DNA of 64,000 bases from Toxoplasma gondii ME49 (GCF_000006565.2 NC_031479.1:186001-250000); one strand, 5' to 3'; positions 25,429 through 37,460 are shown, counted from the stretch's first letter. Numbers and translations are program-made. The notes: a model not told the origin generated them from the letters alone.

Positions 25429-28400
25429 ATGGCGGGGGGGAGACGCCCGGAAACAGAAACAGTCTCACTGTCTTCACTAGACCGCCTTCTCTCGTCGTGT
25501 TTACCTTCCCCACTGCGTAAAACTGCTGTTTTCCTCCTCCTCGTCGCCGCTGTGTGCAAGAACATCCCTCAAACGGCGGCTGCGGGGCCGATCGAAATTC
25601 CAGCCCCCGCGCCACACGTTATCAGAAAGCAGAGTTCGCGTGGAGTGTCGAACCAGCAGCACCTACCTTCCGATGCTTTTTCTAATCCCTCTTCTTTCAC
25701 AGCAGTTGGGTTAGACGATTTGTTACCTGCCCCCTCCACTGACGAACAAGTTCCAGGTTCTGACCGAGGGACGCAACAAAGTGGCCAGTCACGGAGACCA
25801 TTTGGAAATGATGTGGCGACCAGCGCGACAGGAAATGAGGAGGCTGCACAGACGAAAATTTTTCGCCAAGGCAGTGTTCGGAAGTCAAGGAAGCCCTCGC
25901 ATGCTCCTATAGGCGCTGAGGATGACGCGTCTACAGTGACAAGGTTCACCGACCCAACAGGAAGTCCTAACGCTGAACTTCCATTCCTGGAGAAAGTTGT
26001 TGAGAGTAAGAGGGGCAGCACCGCCGGTGGACCTCGAGGTTCGCGATCAATCGCAAAGCGGAGAAGTCCTTTCATTGCTGAAGTGATGTGGCAGCAACCT
26101 TTCCAAATTCCCCAGGACTTGCTGGAAACACAAGGGACGGTTGGAGCTGACCCGCAGAAGGCTGAGTGGGAAGACAAGAAGCCAGGGGATCTGCTCGTTG
26201 ATTCTGTTCTCCCGAGCATCGCGCCGGAACCACCCCACTTCGCGCTGGAAAACCCTGTAAAAAAACAGGGATCGTCTGCTTCGCTGGGGTTGACCGACGG
26301 CGACACCAAGACGGGAGACAGCGCCGTCATTGCGGAACAGGCTCCACAGGAAGTAGAACAGAAAGAAAGATCAACCGGATCTATCCGACAGCCGTTGATA
26401 GATGCAATGGCGTCTGTGGATGCGTTGCCGAATGCACCTGTCACAGCCGAGACCGAGATTCCCATGCTTCTGGGCTCAGCTGCGCCCGGTCGTGATTTTG
26501 CCTCAGGCCCCGCAAGTTTTGAATCCCCCCCCCCTCTGCCTCTTCCTCAACGAGAGTCCGACGTATACTTGTGGGGAGGAAGCTTCTTTCCAGGCTTGCA
26601 AGGCACCACTGATGGCATGCTGGCGCAGCACCGAGGCGATTCCACTAGTGCTCTTTTGTCTCTGCTCGCAGGTGACAATACTAGTTTGGAGTCGCAGCAA
26701 AGCGACCCTCTCAAACTTTTACAGTGGGTTCAAAAGCCCCATACAGTGACAGAAACCGACGCGCATGGACTTTTGAACATAGGCGGCAGCAACGCGCCCT
26801 TTCACGACTTCGGTGGACCCCTACAACTGCCACTGGTGGGCCTGCAGCCGACGCCTGCGTTCTCCTTTTCACGCACAACAGGAGAAAGTGGAGGCGAACA
26901 CCAGCTGCCCGCGAGTATTGATCACTTTCTGAAGGGCCCTCCGCCTCTCATGAAGCAAGCTTCGCCGTCTGTAGGAATTGCATCCGTGCTCAGAGAACGC
27001 GCTGATCAGCCTGGGATTTCCCCTTTCCGTGGAGAGGCGGCACCAGCACACAACGGGAGCACTCCTTCGACAGTAAAATACAGTTCTATGGACGCATATC
27101 ATGGGCTGAGCTCAGAGACGTCTCGTCCGCCTTCAGAGGTTCAGAACAGAGAGCTCACCCCTGCCACAGGCACTCCACCTTATGGCGGGAACTACTCAGC
27201 TTCGTCGTCTGAGATTCCTCCCCGACCCCTCTCTCTGAGCGAACAAGCTGAAAAAGCGGCAAAACTGGTGCGAGGTTTATCCTCTGCCAACCCCCTTCCG
27301 CCGGAACTTCAAATGGAGGAGCCTCAAAGGGACATTCGATTTCAGCGAACAGACCGTACTCAGCCGGGGGCGAGTGAACATTCGGCGAATGCACTTGAAG
27401 CTGAGGGGCGTCACGCTTTGGAGTCTATTCCACCAAAGGATACATCCGGTCCTAGAACGATCACGAGCCAGCGCAGTGGAGACAAAGGTGAAGGCAGTTC
27501 GAGCTACAACGCAGCTAGTGGAGTGACGCCCTCTGAAGATGACCGCCTGAAGAGACCAATGTCTGGAGCAGTCCACGCTCAGACACCTGAGTCCAAACAA
27601 AAGCGCGGAGTTCCCAGATTCAATATGGGTGCACTTAGACGTACAGCCACTCCAGGCATTCAGTGTTTTGCGACCTTCCTTTCTGCGATTCCGGACGAAG
27701 ATCTGAAGCAGAATTTGCTTGTAGTTGTTGATCAAGACGCAGAACTCACTGAGACTTTTGCTGCGGTGTCGGATTCAGACGATGGCCGGCCCGTATCGAG
27801 CATTGTCTCGGCCCTTGACAATATTGGCTTCGCGTTGAGACGTTTGGGTATTCCTAAGAGTGGAGAGGCCGTGTTCAAAGCCGGGATTCTGGTACGCAAA
27901 TTTCGATACTTGCTCGCGATGTTTGCAGAGCGGCTTTCATCTGGAATATATCAGAGAGACACAGAAACAGTGCAGGAATGCCTGAGCCAAGAAGTTTCAA
28001 GTGCACTACATCGTATTGTGGGATATTTCGAAACGCACAAGCGCGTGCTCGAACAGGCTGGGGTCCCGAGCATCGATAAGTTGTCTTCGGACATTACGTT
28101 TTACAGGCGAATTGATAGACTTCTTGAATTGTACTGCCCGCCATACGTGGAATTGGTTCAGCATGAGGACGGCTCAAACGACCTCGATTTCAGTCTCCTT
28201 CGCTCAATTGAAACGGATCCATCGGCAAGAGAACTGAAGAGACAGGGACTCCTTGGTGAATCTAGCGCGTCTGTGGAAAGCCATACGGAGCCAGACAAGT
28301 CTCAGGCAAAGCAATATAGTTCCGGCGCTAAGAGCAGCATGCCAAGGGAAGGACAGGAAGTCGGCGTAAGGAGGGATCTGCACAGTGAAAGCCAGGAAGG

Positions 28401-29580
28401 TAACGGCAGCACCCGCCTGGCTGGAAAAGGACATCAAGAACTTACCTTTGAACGGGAAGAAACGCCTGGAGGAGCTCACTTGCCCAGTAAGGAAGGACAC
28501 CCGAAGGCAGAAGAAGCTGAACGAGAAGCGCCTTTTTCGGAAGAGAGTGCTCGAGAGAACAAGCTGCTCGCTGCCATCAAAGAGCTACTCAGTGCCAACC
28601 GCCCGAGTTCAAGATCACCTTCTGCACATGAGCAAGCTCGACAGAGTGGCAGCTCTCGAAACAATCCCGTGTCACCTACTGTCGTCTTGCAGTCAGTCAC
28701 TGAAGGAAAAGAAAAAGGTCAACTTCCGGGTGAACCGCTTGCCACACCAATGGCAAACGTAACCAAGAGTTTGCCTGTAAGTTCTTCTGCACGTACGGCT
28801 CACAAAACTAATGATGGGGACAAGTCAAGTGAGGTCACGCATCTCGAGTCGGAGCAAAAACGCCAGGTGAAACAGAGACGGAATGATAAAAAAACAGAAC
28901 AGACAACGTCGCACAGCAAGGGTCAGCCCGATGTCTCTTCAGTTGCCGAGGTCACCTTGACGTTCCAGTTGAAAACTAAGACCAAAGATGGCGACGCCAA
29001 CAATGAGACTTCTGCATCTGGAGACGCTGAGGGCGGCAGACACCCAGACGAAGGCGTGGTAGCCGGCCCACGAGAAGGCAACGAGGACCTCCGCCAAAAG
29101 CCGAGCAAGAAGCTGGACGACGAGGGCGAGCAGAAAAGTAGCCGATCCCAAATCGGCGGTTCAAGCAGTTCTTCCGTCAGAGAGGGCATTGCAGCCCTGA
29201 GAGAGGAGAACAGCGGCACATCCGGGCCCGAGCTGCCATCAGGGTCTCATACGCAGGCATCTGAAACAGCTTCGAATAGTGCTGCTACAAGAAAGACAAG
29301 ATCGAGGAGTCAAGACGACGACGTCAACATCCAGGCGAAACCAAGCATCATCCTGTCTTCGACGAAGGATACAGGCGTCGGGAAATCTGAATCGTTGGTG
29401 ACGCCACAAGTGCTCCGATCTCGTGCAGTGGTCCTGACAGCTGAAGCGCTCGCATTCCCTCAAGCCACCGAGACTGTCGTGATGCCTGGACAGCAAGCAG
29501 TTGTGGCCGCACAACATCGAGCAACTGCATGGACTGGGACGGATGGTTCACACGAACAAGCTGCGCCACGACGCCCTTAA
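25429..29580 (+). CDS. Large secreted, mostly disordered protein with one folded central domain (coccidian-type hypothetical)
   Basis: A single exon encodes 1383 residues. A hydrophobic stretch at about residues 25-42 (LRKTAVFLLLVAAVCK) followed by small residues looks like a signal peptide with a polar N-terminal extension, and there is no other membrane segment. Residues about 50-730 are low complexity (Pro, Ser, Gly, Gln). Residues about 733-930 form the only region of mixed hydrophobic pattern, apparently all helical, starting near GIQCFATFLSAIPDEDLKQ and ending near FSLLRSIETDPSARELK; it contains cysteines in FATF- and LYCPPY-like contexts. Residues 935-1383 are highly charged and disordered. 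The architecture fits a dense-granule, rhoptry or cyst-matrix protein, but I do not recognise the family. An RRLGI sequence near residue 803 lies inside the helical domain and is probably not a TEXEL site. The start is the first ATG, in a GGCGCC context. Confidence 0.8.
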   Translation: MAGGRRPETETVSLSSLDRLLSSCLPSPLRKTAVFLLLVAAVCKNIPQTAAAGPIEIPAPAPHVIRKQSSRGVSNQQHLPSDAFSNPSSFTAVGLDDLLPAPSTDEQVPGSDRGTQQSGQSRRPFGNDVATSATGNEEAAQTKIFRQGSVRKSRKPSHAPIGAEDDASTVTRFTDPTGSPNAELPFLEKVVESKRGSTAGGPRGSRSIAKRRSPFIAEVMWQQPFQIPQDLLETQGTVGADPQKAEWEDKKPGDLLVDSVLPSIAPEPPHFALENPVKKQGSSASLGLTDGDTKTGDSAVIAEQAPQEVEQKERSTGSIRQPLIDAMASVDALPNAPVTAETEIPMLLGSAAPGRDFASGPASFESPPPLPLPQRESDVYLWGGSFFPGLQGTTDGMLAQHRGDSTSALLSLLAGDNTSLESQQSDPLKLLQWVQKPHTVTETDAHGLLNIGGSNAPFHDFGGPLQLPLVGLQPTPAFSFSRTTGESGGEHQLPASIDHFLKGPPPLMKQASPSVGIASVLRERADQPGISPFRGEAAPAHNGSTPSTVKYSSMDAYHGLSSETSRPPSEVQNRELTPATGTPPYGGNYSASSSEIPPRPLSLSEQAEKAAKLVRGLSSANPLPPELQMEEPQRDIRFQRTDRTQPGASEHSANALEAEGRHALESIPPKDTSGPRTITSQRSGDKGEGSSSYNAASGVTPSEDDRLKRPMSGAVHAQTPESKQKRGVPRFNMGALRRTATPGIQCFATFLSAIPDEDLKQNLLVVVDQDAELTETFAAVSDSDDGRPVSSIVSALDNIGFALRRLGIPKSGEAVFKAGILVRKFRYLLAMFAERLSSGIYQRDTETVQECLSQEVSSALHRIVGYFETHKRVLEQAGVPSIDKLSSDITFYRRIDRLLELYCPPYVELVQHEDGSNDLDFSLLRSIETDPSARELKRQGLLGESSASVESHTEPDKSQAKQYSSGAKSSMPREGQEVGVRRDLHSESQEGNGSTRLAGKGHQELTFEREETPGGAHLPSKEGHPKAEEAEREAPFSEESARENKLLAAIKELLSANRPSSRSPSAHEQARQSGSSRNNPVSPTVVLQSVTEGKEKGQLPGEPLATPMANVTKSLPVSSSARTAHKTNDGDKSSEVTHLESEQKRQVKQRRNDKKTEQTTSHSKGQPDVSSVAEVTLTFQLKTKTKDGDANNETSASGDAEGGRHPDEGVVAGPREGNEDLRQKPSKKLDDEGEQKSSRSQIGGSSSSSVREGIAALREENSGTSGPELPSGSHTQASETASNSAATRKTRSRSQDDDVNIQAKPSIILSSTKDTGVGKSESLVTPQVLRSRAVVLTAEALAFPQATETVVMPGQQAVVAAQHRATAWTGTDGSHEQAAPRRP

Positions 29581-32500
29581 GCGGCTAGCCTTACGGTCCG
29601 TGCAGTGTCACCACTTCCAGAGTCGCCTGGGGTTCCGCTACGCGAGTCAACGAGGCGACGATTTTTAACTGGTGCTTCAGCTGAATCCTGCCCGTAACCA
29701 AAGAGCCCACTGTTGAAGCAGTCCCGTGGACAAAAGTTGGGCACTTCAAGCGGAGAAAGTGGTACGAAAAGGTGACCTGGAGGGGGGCCAGGGGTGTTGA
29801 AAGAGGGACCGGAACTAGTAGAAGGAGACGTTTCGTCAGGGAAGACAGATGATGTGAAAGACTCGAAGAAGTGGATATACAATAAAAGCCAAGGACGTAG
29901 CGAAATCGAAAGGCTGTAGGCGGAGTGTGCGGGTAAAACGCATCAGAAACATCGTGAAGGAAGTCATTGGCAGTAATGGTAGCAGCTTACGGAGACGAGC
30001 GGCGAGTGTGGCATTCTGGGAGAGCTGAATAGGTCAAATAGGGTAGTTCACACGTTGACTGGGTTACCACAGGAACCATGCCACAAATGACAACCATAGG
30101 ATGATTCTTACCTTTTATGTTTTTGTTGCACGGTCACTGCCCGCAAATGCCGCTTGATTGTACATAAGCTTCGGAGAGCTCGCCATTCACTCTGTGGAGA
30201 AACACAGGAAATGGAATGTGTATCAAATGAATATCGCATGCGAAGATATATCTGTCTCTTTAATTGGGTCATGTCCGTCATGTGCGTCCACGCCTTGCGT
30301 GGAGCTAGCACCTCACGACCATGAGACGCTCTTTGCAAGAAGCAGCGGCACATGGTGAACCACGACAAAAAGAGATGCGACTGAAGGGTGCGAATATGGG
30401 TATTCTGTTGCCTTGTGACCCTAGAGATGTTCGAACAGAGCATGCTTTTCTGCTTGCTCGTGCGGGTGGTGGAACGCGGTTCACTCGAGTGCCTCCTCCT
30501 TCGCGGATGATACAGAAAAGCTTCAGTCGGACTACAGAGGTTCCTTTTAACAAACGCAGGCGCGTGTCCCCTGCGTAATTATGTCACCAACACGGCGCCA
30601 CTCAGAAGAATTAAGTGCCCCAAAGGCACTCAGGCCCATCGTAAAGAGCTGATTTTCGAAATGTTATGCTCGTAACTTTCGCCGTTAATGGTTGATTTTT
30701 GATTATGAAGTGATATCCCATTTGGACCATGTCAAGTGCAGGCGCTCAGTTCACTGCCTGTTTTTTCTTACATGCGTCATTTGCTTGTTGCCTCGTGCTC
30801 GGCAGCTGTCCCTGCGATGTGGGCACACCGCCATCCCTCAATTTCCGTATCAGTAGACGCGGAGTAGCGAGGGTAGATGTGCCCGTGCACTGCATCTCCC
30901 TTTCTTGTCAGGCCGCTTCAATAGACGTATCATTCTCTGATCGGCAGGAAAGGCCGGACATCAGCGATTGACTTGCAGCAGAGGAGAAGGAATGCGTACG
31001 TATGGGTGACTCAAAAACTACAACTGCGTCGTCAGAGGGCACCTAAAGTGCGGCCAAGGATGGTTGGAATTTGTACAGTTGGATGTTTCATAATTGTTCG
31101 TGAAGAGTGAAACATGCAGCAGAGGTGGCTGACAGAATTGGTATTTTACGTTCAGTGTCATTCAGCTGCTCCCTCGACTTCGTCTCATGCGCTCGGGTTC
31201 AGCTGCGTGTCAAAAGTTGAAAGACTACTCTTCCTTGCAACACTACGTTGTCCATTTCCTTTGTGGACTGCTTCTTTCCACTGTAGACTCCGCAAGTCCG
31301 TTTCGCTGTGGGGAACTCAGTCCCGCGACATCCAGCGTCAACTGAGACAGCCATGCCTACAGGATGGCTCCACTCGAGTTTCGGCAGAGATTGAAACTTC
31401 TCCCGATCCGGCGGGCCAAACGGAGAAAGAAAACAACTTTTGGATCTTCCGGTTTTGGTGAATACGGAAGGGCTTCATGTATAGAGTGCATAGTCACATG
31501 CGAGCGGAGAGGAGTAATTCCTGCGGCCCGCGACTTTCCGCCGGACAAGCGAATACTGCATCTGCACACCGCGTGTTTGTGTAACTGTGTAACTGATCGT
31601 TGAGTCGGCAGCCGTCCTATGGCAGAGCCTTTTCAAAGATAAGACACGCGCAAGTGGTGCGGAAAAGATGTTCGAAATACTGAAGTTGAGATAACAGAGG
31701 AAACTGGAGAGTACCACCGAGACTCACAGAAGCATTTCTAGGCCTTTTTCGTTTCTGGCAACGACGCTGGAAGACATCGCATCCAACAGGAATTCAAGAT
31801 TGAGCAATTTAAGCTATTCATGAAGGCGCATGAGTTGCACTGCCCTGAAGGGCACCGATACCCATTGGGGGCGAGCTTAAGATGCGTAAAAAAGCAAATC
31901 ACTACAGACAGTCGCGTTCTGATTCATGATTATTTAGAATAGTGCCGTTCTGTTCCCTATTCTCAGCGCACGCATTCGTAGTGTGCTTAGCTACGAAAAC
32001 ACGATACATTTTTGGGGTGCACGGAATTCCGTGTGGCAACGTCAAGAATGAGAAGTGAGATGCGTAAACTTGTGAGGTGTTAGGAAAATCACGCTCGACT
32101 GCCTAGCATCCGATGAACGCGTGGGGAGAATCGCTGAGCAAGGAATGCGACTCCAATGAAACAGGCAAAAGCGGACACGGAATCCTGGACTCTGCTCTAT
32201 GCTGATGTGACTAAGTCGTCTCACTTTTGGATTTTTCTTCGACTTGCCAGCGAAAAAAGCATTCGACCTTATTTTGTCTTTCAGAGGACTCGCGCGTGAG
32301 CCACGACGCATGGTCTGTCGTATACCGTCCTCAAACTCGTCACCACCTGACATAGCCGAGACCCAGTCAAAGCGCGTTTCCGATATTTGATGCACGGGAC
32401 CAGCCTACCTACCACTGCAACAAGTTCTCTCGTTGCTGGCTTCCTTTGCCAGTATTTTTCTTCATTCCGTTTTTTTCTGTGCCTCATTTTACTGCTTCTG

Positions 32501-33847
32501 CGGTGAGGAAAACAATCTAGCCGCAAACACGTGTTTTACTCCGAACATCGACACTCATCGTTGCACCATTTACACTTCCAGCTAACAATGATTTGGGATG
32601 CGGAGACGATATGGGTAAACTGTGACCTAATTCTCAGGTCCCGTAAAACATTAAACACTGGAAAGACACCGGAAACCTTAAGGAACATAATGATGATGGA
32701 CCTGGAGGGGAAAGTGAGTGTTATCAGATGCCCCGTATTTACACGGAACTTGTACTACGATAACTTGCTGCAGTTCAAGCTCCATACGGACGATGACTGC
32801 GTTTCTATTGGTGCGAAGATGCAAAGGGAGAAAAACCAAAAAGAAACGTGCACCTCGCTTAGGACATTGAGTATACCCTGCAGACTCACGCTAATCTAAA
32901 TACGTACTATACATAGTTCAGTAGGTCCATCTGCACACACGCGTGATCATACCTCTATCGACGTGTCAATGTAGTTCAGACTGAATGATTGACAGATGCA
33001 GACAACGGTTTCGAGGTTGGGATAGATGAACCCAGAAAGACTGGCATAAAACAGTTTCGGTTTTGTCATCGTGAAAACCTGTTGTATCTTGCTGACTGTT
33101 GCCAGCCGGGCGTATGAGGAAAGAGGCCCAGCTCTCCGACACACAGAAGTCTGAAGAAAGGTAAGGCAAAACGGGAAGCCTCTCTGACATGCCAGGATAC
33201 TATCTGCTGTAAACTAATTTCAGAGGAAAGGGTTGTTTCTGTGGTGCCTTAGAGTGCAGCTTTGCTTCGCAGTGCATTTGAAAACTACCATGGTAGGTTT
33301 TTATAAGCTGTGCGTAGTTCGATGAAGTGCTTACTATCGATGACGCACGGAAAAATGCTCCTCGAAACAATTCCGTAGACATTTCTTGGTTTTCTCCAAC
33401 TCGTTCTCTGTTGTTCGATATCGTTTCACCCGATTCTATCCCTCATTGATTCAAATTCTGTGTATTTATGCGTCGGGCCCCCCACTACCTTTTTCTTTTC
33501 ATATCACTACTGCTTTCTTTTCCCTGTATCGTTGCTTCTGCAGGCACGAGATTTCCTTCCTCCATGAATGTCTTGGAGTGTCTGGCTGCACCCAACATGC
33601 CACCAAATTCGGGCGAGAACCGGCGTTGAGCCCGGCGTGGGGCCGTCCCTCGGGCGGGCATCACCGCGCTATGTCCGCGTCGATTTCGGCAGCAGAATCG
33701 ACGAGCGAGGAGACACAAAACCATGAGGCTGGCAGTCGATGCACCAGGATTAGTTAAATTTGCATTTTCAGACATTTCCAAGCTTCACTTCCCCATCCGT
33801 GTCTCCGCTTCATCTTTTAGATATCTGAGAAGTGGATTTGCCGCAAG
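29581..33847. other. Intergenic region between the two secreted-protein genes
   Basis: About 4.3 kb, more AT-rich than the flanking genes from roughly 30.6 to 33.4 kb. The best open frames are a plus-strand 80-codon frame at 30729-30971 with a hydrophobic N-terminus and a 122-codon frame at 32531-32899. Neither has supporting features, and both are left unannotated. Confidence 0.4.
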
Positions 33848-34590
33848 ATGAATATCTGTACTGCATTTACCATTTCCGCGGTTATCCTAATTTCCGCGCT
33901 GACGGACACGTTCCAGTGTTACGTGGAGGGAATTGGCAGTGTGAATAACACAGTGACAACAACGGTTAATTCCGTCGGTGCCGCGGCGATGAATTCCAAT
34001 GCGACATTGGATTTACAAAGCCTTGAGAAGAACGCCGAGGATCAGCGTCTAGTCCTCGATGGCCCGAAAAACCCGAGCCAGTACGGCAAGCACCTGTCTA
34101 CAGCAACCACCTCATTCGAAAGCAGACCTTGTCTTGCACTGCGTCCAGGTCTTTTGTTACGGAAGAGCGTTTTGTTTAAGCCTCGACGTCTGAAGATGTG
34201 TGTTTAGCACTTCACCGCCTGCACCGGCGTTTTGAGCTGGCGATTCGGCGTGCAGTTGAATCGTGGCTTTCACCGGTTGTGCTCTCCTGCTTCTTGTGTG
34301 GTCTTATGTCGTTTTACAGAGCCCTTAGCACCAGGAGACCACGGAAGGTGCTCAGCAGGTTGGCCAAGTCGAGAACTACGAAGGCGGCTGCTTTAGTCGC
34401 CAGTTTCGCTGGGCTAGTTATAGTCGCGATCAAGGTCTGGAAGTGCAGAAAACTGTGGCTAAAGGGCGGCAGTGGCACAAAAACTGAGGGAAACACTCGA
34501 CGAAGACTGGCGGAAGAAGAGCCAACTGACGAGGAGTGTGTACGTCGGCTGTGCTCTGACCCGTTTAGCACCCTCGTACTACGCAGATAG
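33848..34590 (+). CDS. Small secreted membrane protein with a TEXEL (RRLAE) motif, putative dense-granule protein
   Basis: Two overlapping open frames (33848-34207 and 34198-34590) are best explained as two exons. A CAG|GTCTTT donor at 34149 and a GTGTTTAG acceptor ending at 34207 define a 59-nt intron whose phase joins the frames without a stop. A donor at 34131 is also phase-compatible. The product would be 227 residues: a signal peptide (about 1-23, ISAVILISALTDTFQC), a polar segment with possible N-glycosylation sites, hydrophobic segments at about 121-138 and 159-178, then RRLAE at residues 199-203 (bases 34501-34515). RRLxE is the Toxoplasma export element cleaved by the Golgi aspartyl protease ASP5 in many dense-granule proteins. 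Cleavage here would leave an acidic 25-residue tail containing two cysteines. Specific function is unknown. It is the last convincing gene before the repeat region. Confidence 0.65.
34149..34207 (+). other. Proposed 59-nt intron in the TEXEL-protein gene
   Basis: The intron begins GTCTTTTG after CCAG and ends GTGTTTAG. Its length (2 modulo 3) converts the reading frame of the upstream ORF into that of the downstream ORF. It is short for coccidian introns, so the exact donor is uncertain. Confidence 0.45.
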
Positions 34591-34640
34591 CTTCCTTATA
34601 TGTGGCACGAGCTTGTGTCGAGGATTAAAATGCGTATCGG

Positions 34641-35558
34641 TTATGTTCTGATACCTAGCTGAGCCACTGCGTGGCCGAGATGTTGGAAAGAGGGAGACAG
34701 AGTCGGAGACGTCTGCTGTGGGTTCATGACATGTGGTGACGTTGCAGCAAAGAGCTGATAGACATTGGAGCACGCGTCAGAGGTCACCCGAAGCGCGACG
34801 TTGACCCTTCGCGTAGCAGAAATGATTTGCAGCGACGCGTCTGGGATACCTGGTGGATACATAAATACGATTGCGGATGGTGCAGGTGGGTGAAGAGTTG
34901 ACATGCACGCTGCCAGCCCGAAAAACAAAGAGGCCATCCACTCTGGGAGCAAGTCAAGGAAACAGAAGCAGACGAAGACAAGAGACGTGGCTCCGCGTAC
35001 CCAGGCGAGCTGGAATTGCATGCCGGGTGTCCTAGAGATGGTTCGAAACTTCAGCCTGCACCGACCAGGGGGTACTACATAGGTTACATGGCAGAAATCT
35101 GTTTTCTGCCCAAGAGATATTCGCGTGCTCGCTTTACTGTTTTGACTCCTGATGGTCTCTGCCACTGCAGGCAGGCGGAGAGGCAAAAAACAATCGTGTT
35201 CATTCCGAAACAGCATCGCGGTGACCAGTGCTGCGCGCAAGGAGGGTGACGTGGCTGTGGAGCAATGCATGTTCACTACATATATCACAGCATGCTTTGT
35301 TCGGCATGACAACCCGTTTGGGGCACAAATGGGGGAAAAGGCTGTTGCTGGTGGCATGAACGCATGCGGTGGAGGGGCGTCGATTCTGACGGTGTCTACA
35401 GACAGCACTTGTAAGGAGCCTTGATAGCTGGAAAGCAAAGGGGAATATAGAGAACTCGTTGATTGCATATCATTGAGTGGTCGACATGAGAGAGGAAAAT
35501 ATGCGACGGAGAGAACCAAGGCAGCCGTCAGACATCTGCGAACTGGAAGGGCAGACAT
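34641..35558 (-). CDS. Doubtful 305-residue open frame with hydrophobic N-terminus
   Basis: The frame runs unbroken for 305 codons. It begins with a possible signal sequence (LTAALVLSVAYFPLSC) and has a second hydrophobic stretch near residues 190-215 (LVFVCFCFLDLLPEWMASLF). Composition is rich in Ser, Thr, Pro, Cys and Ala, with no recognised domain. It is longer than expected by chance in unbiased DNA, but it sits at the edge of a region whose minus strand is poor in stop codons, and 51 bases separate it from the TEXEL gene in a tail-to-tail arrangement. Treat it as hypothetical. A chance frame is at least as likely. Confidence 0.2.
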   Translation of the reverse strand: MSALPVRRCLTAALVLSVAYFPLSCRPLNDMQSTSSLYSPLLSSYQGSLQVLSVDTVRIDAPPPHAFMPPATAFSPICAPNGLSCRTKHAVIYVVNMHCSTATSPSLRAALVTAMLFRNEHDCFLPLRLPAVAETIRSQNSKASTRISLGQKTDFCHVTYVVPPGRCRLKFRTISRTPGMQFQLAWVRGATSLVFVCFCFLDLLPEWMASLFFGLAACMSTLHPPAPSAIVFMYPPGIPDASLQIISATRRVNVALRVTSDACSNVYQLFAATSPHVMNPQQTSPTLSPSFQHLGHAVAQLGIRT

Positions 35559-37418
35559 TTGCGGATGCTTTGCTTCTGACTGCGTATCTTCTTACAGCGT
35601 CTCACATCTGGAGAGAGGACGGGGCCATACACGGCGTAGGAGGCTGTCGCTCCGCCAACCACTTATCGCATGATGTGGGCGAGCGGTTCGTCTGCTCTCA
35701 CCAGTTGCAGTCTGTATGCGTGATCTAGAGGCTGATCAAAAGAAAGGCTCACGTGCAAGAGCTGAACCCCCCATAGGGGCGTGACTGCGGGACGTTTTTA
35801 GCGCGTCTACTCTGCGAAGATGCAAGCAGAGATTTAGTCAGTTTTCCCTACAGTCCATGGCTACAGAGGAGCGCATCAGAGGTCCTCGTTCCACACCTCT
35901 GCTGGCACGTGATGGCCACGCCGAAGCGGAATACCTGACGCACTCATGCCGAACTGAAGGCATCCTACTTTATCGACGCCTGCCTGTTGCGCAGGTGGTG
36001 AGGCGCCTACATTTTCGGGGTCCACTTCAATGACGGAAGTTGATGCGCGTCATGCATCTTCCATTGGTGGGCCTCACCTGTTTGCTGGATGTCACGGCTG
36101 TGTGGTCTGTTGCTGGCTTTTTTACATGGCGTCTACCACAATGGAAGGGTTCGAAGTCTATCTTTTGTTTTGGACATGCCACAACAACGGCTGCGTTGCA
36201 CATGCGACGATAGAAAGAGTGCGAAGAGGTAAGGGTTCATCGCTGGTATGGGATGAAACGCTGTCGGGTAGAGAGGCGGCGTCGGTGTGCCCGAAGACTG
36301 GAGATCAGTCGATGGTGCTGTGAATGGGGACAGGACGGGTCTGTGATTGTGCCTTCCAGAATGGTGATGTACGCAGTTTGCCACTTGGAAGGGGACGGAT
36401 GCTGCCAAAAATCTGACTTGGGTCACAGTTTCGAGGGGACCGCCGGCGAAAGACACCAGTACACGACAGAGAGCGTCGTGGCAGGTGAAAGACGCCAGCT
36501 GCAGTGTGAGAGGGTGGATCAGTACAGCACCACGATTGTCTCCCAGAAGCAAATAATGGACAACGTTGCACAGGGTAGACGACAGTCTTGAACCACCCTC
36601 CATTCGCACTGCGTTTGAACCTGTGACACATTAGTTCACTATGTCCGCAGATGGGCGGAAACGATGAACGTTGTGAGAGAAGCTGGTACTGATCATGGCC
36701 TGGACAACCTCGATTGGCCTAGTCACGGAATCTATCTGGTGCCGGTTTGAATGACTTTAGCGGCGCCGTCACTTCGCCAGAGCATTTGCGCCTTTTGTTT
36801 CAACCTAAGATAGTGTCTGCCTATTGATAGTGGTGGTGAATGGTGACAAGATGATGTGTGTGTCTAGGCGGCAGCGGGAGGTCGGAAGAACCGAACGACA
36901 CACAATGTGCTTTCAATGCGTTTCTATGTAGAGCATAGGGATTTGTGTCGGCAACACACATCTGACTATGCAGTGGTTGTCGTCAAGTGAACAAAACGGG
37001 CATCTTTTGTATGGAGCTACAGGCACAACAAGTAAAGAACCAGTGAAGTTAGGCATTCGAAGTGACAGGGAGAGTGAATAGGACAACACTTGCTGCGAGA
37101 ACTGGAGAAGGAACCAAAATGCACGTGCCTTCAGTGGGTGGAAGGAGATAAGGCGCAACAATGCGTAGACCGCCAGTTGTGGGGCGACAGGTGAGTGGTC
37201 GGAGGCGGTGTCTCGCTCCAGTTGCTTGCAGTCGGTCGAAGACTTCTATCAAGAGCGAACTTAGCCAGTCAACTAGAACAGTACAGGGCGAAGTTGCGCA
37301 TGACAACCGCTACGTGGCAGCGATCTCTCTGTTATCTTTTCCGAGGTGGAGGGGCGCTGACTACTCCGTCAATGGACGAACTACATGCTTGGAGGGAGGT
37401 GTGGGTTATGCTTGCGCT

Positions 37419-37450
<32 letters not shown>

Positions 37451-37460
37451 TGTATATATG
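37419..37460. repeat. (TA)n microsatellite
   Basis: A TA run with two interruptions near the start of the repeat region. Confidence 0.9.

Noticed and set aside
29577..29882. Minus-strand 101-codon frame directly after the large secreted protein gene
   Set aside because: It is Pro/Ser-rich without features and overlaps the likely 3' untranslated region; no coding support.
30729..30971. Small 80-residue frame with hydrophobic, cysteine-rich N-terminus
   Set aside because: It could be a tiny secreted protein, but the hydrophobic core is broken by several Cys and Ser, and there is no promoter, splice or homology support.
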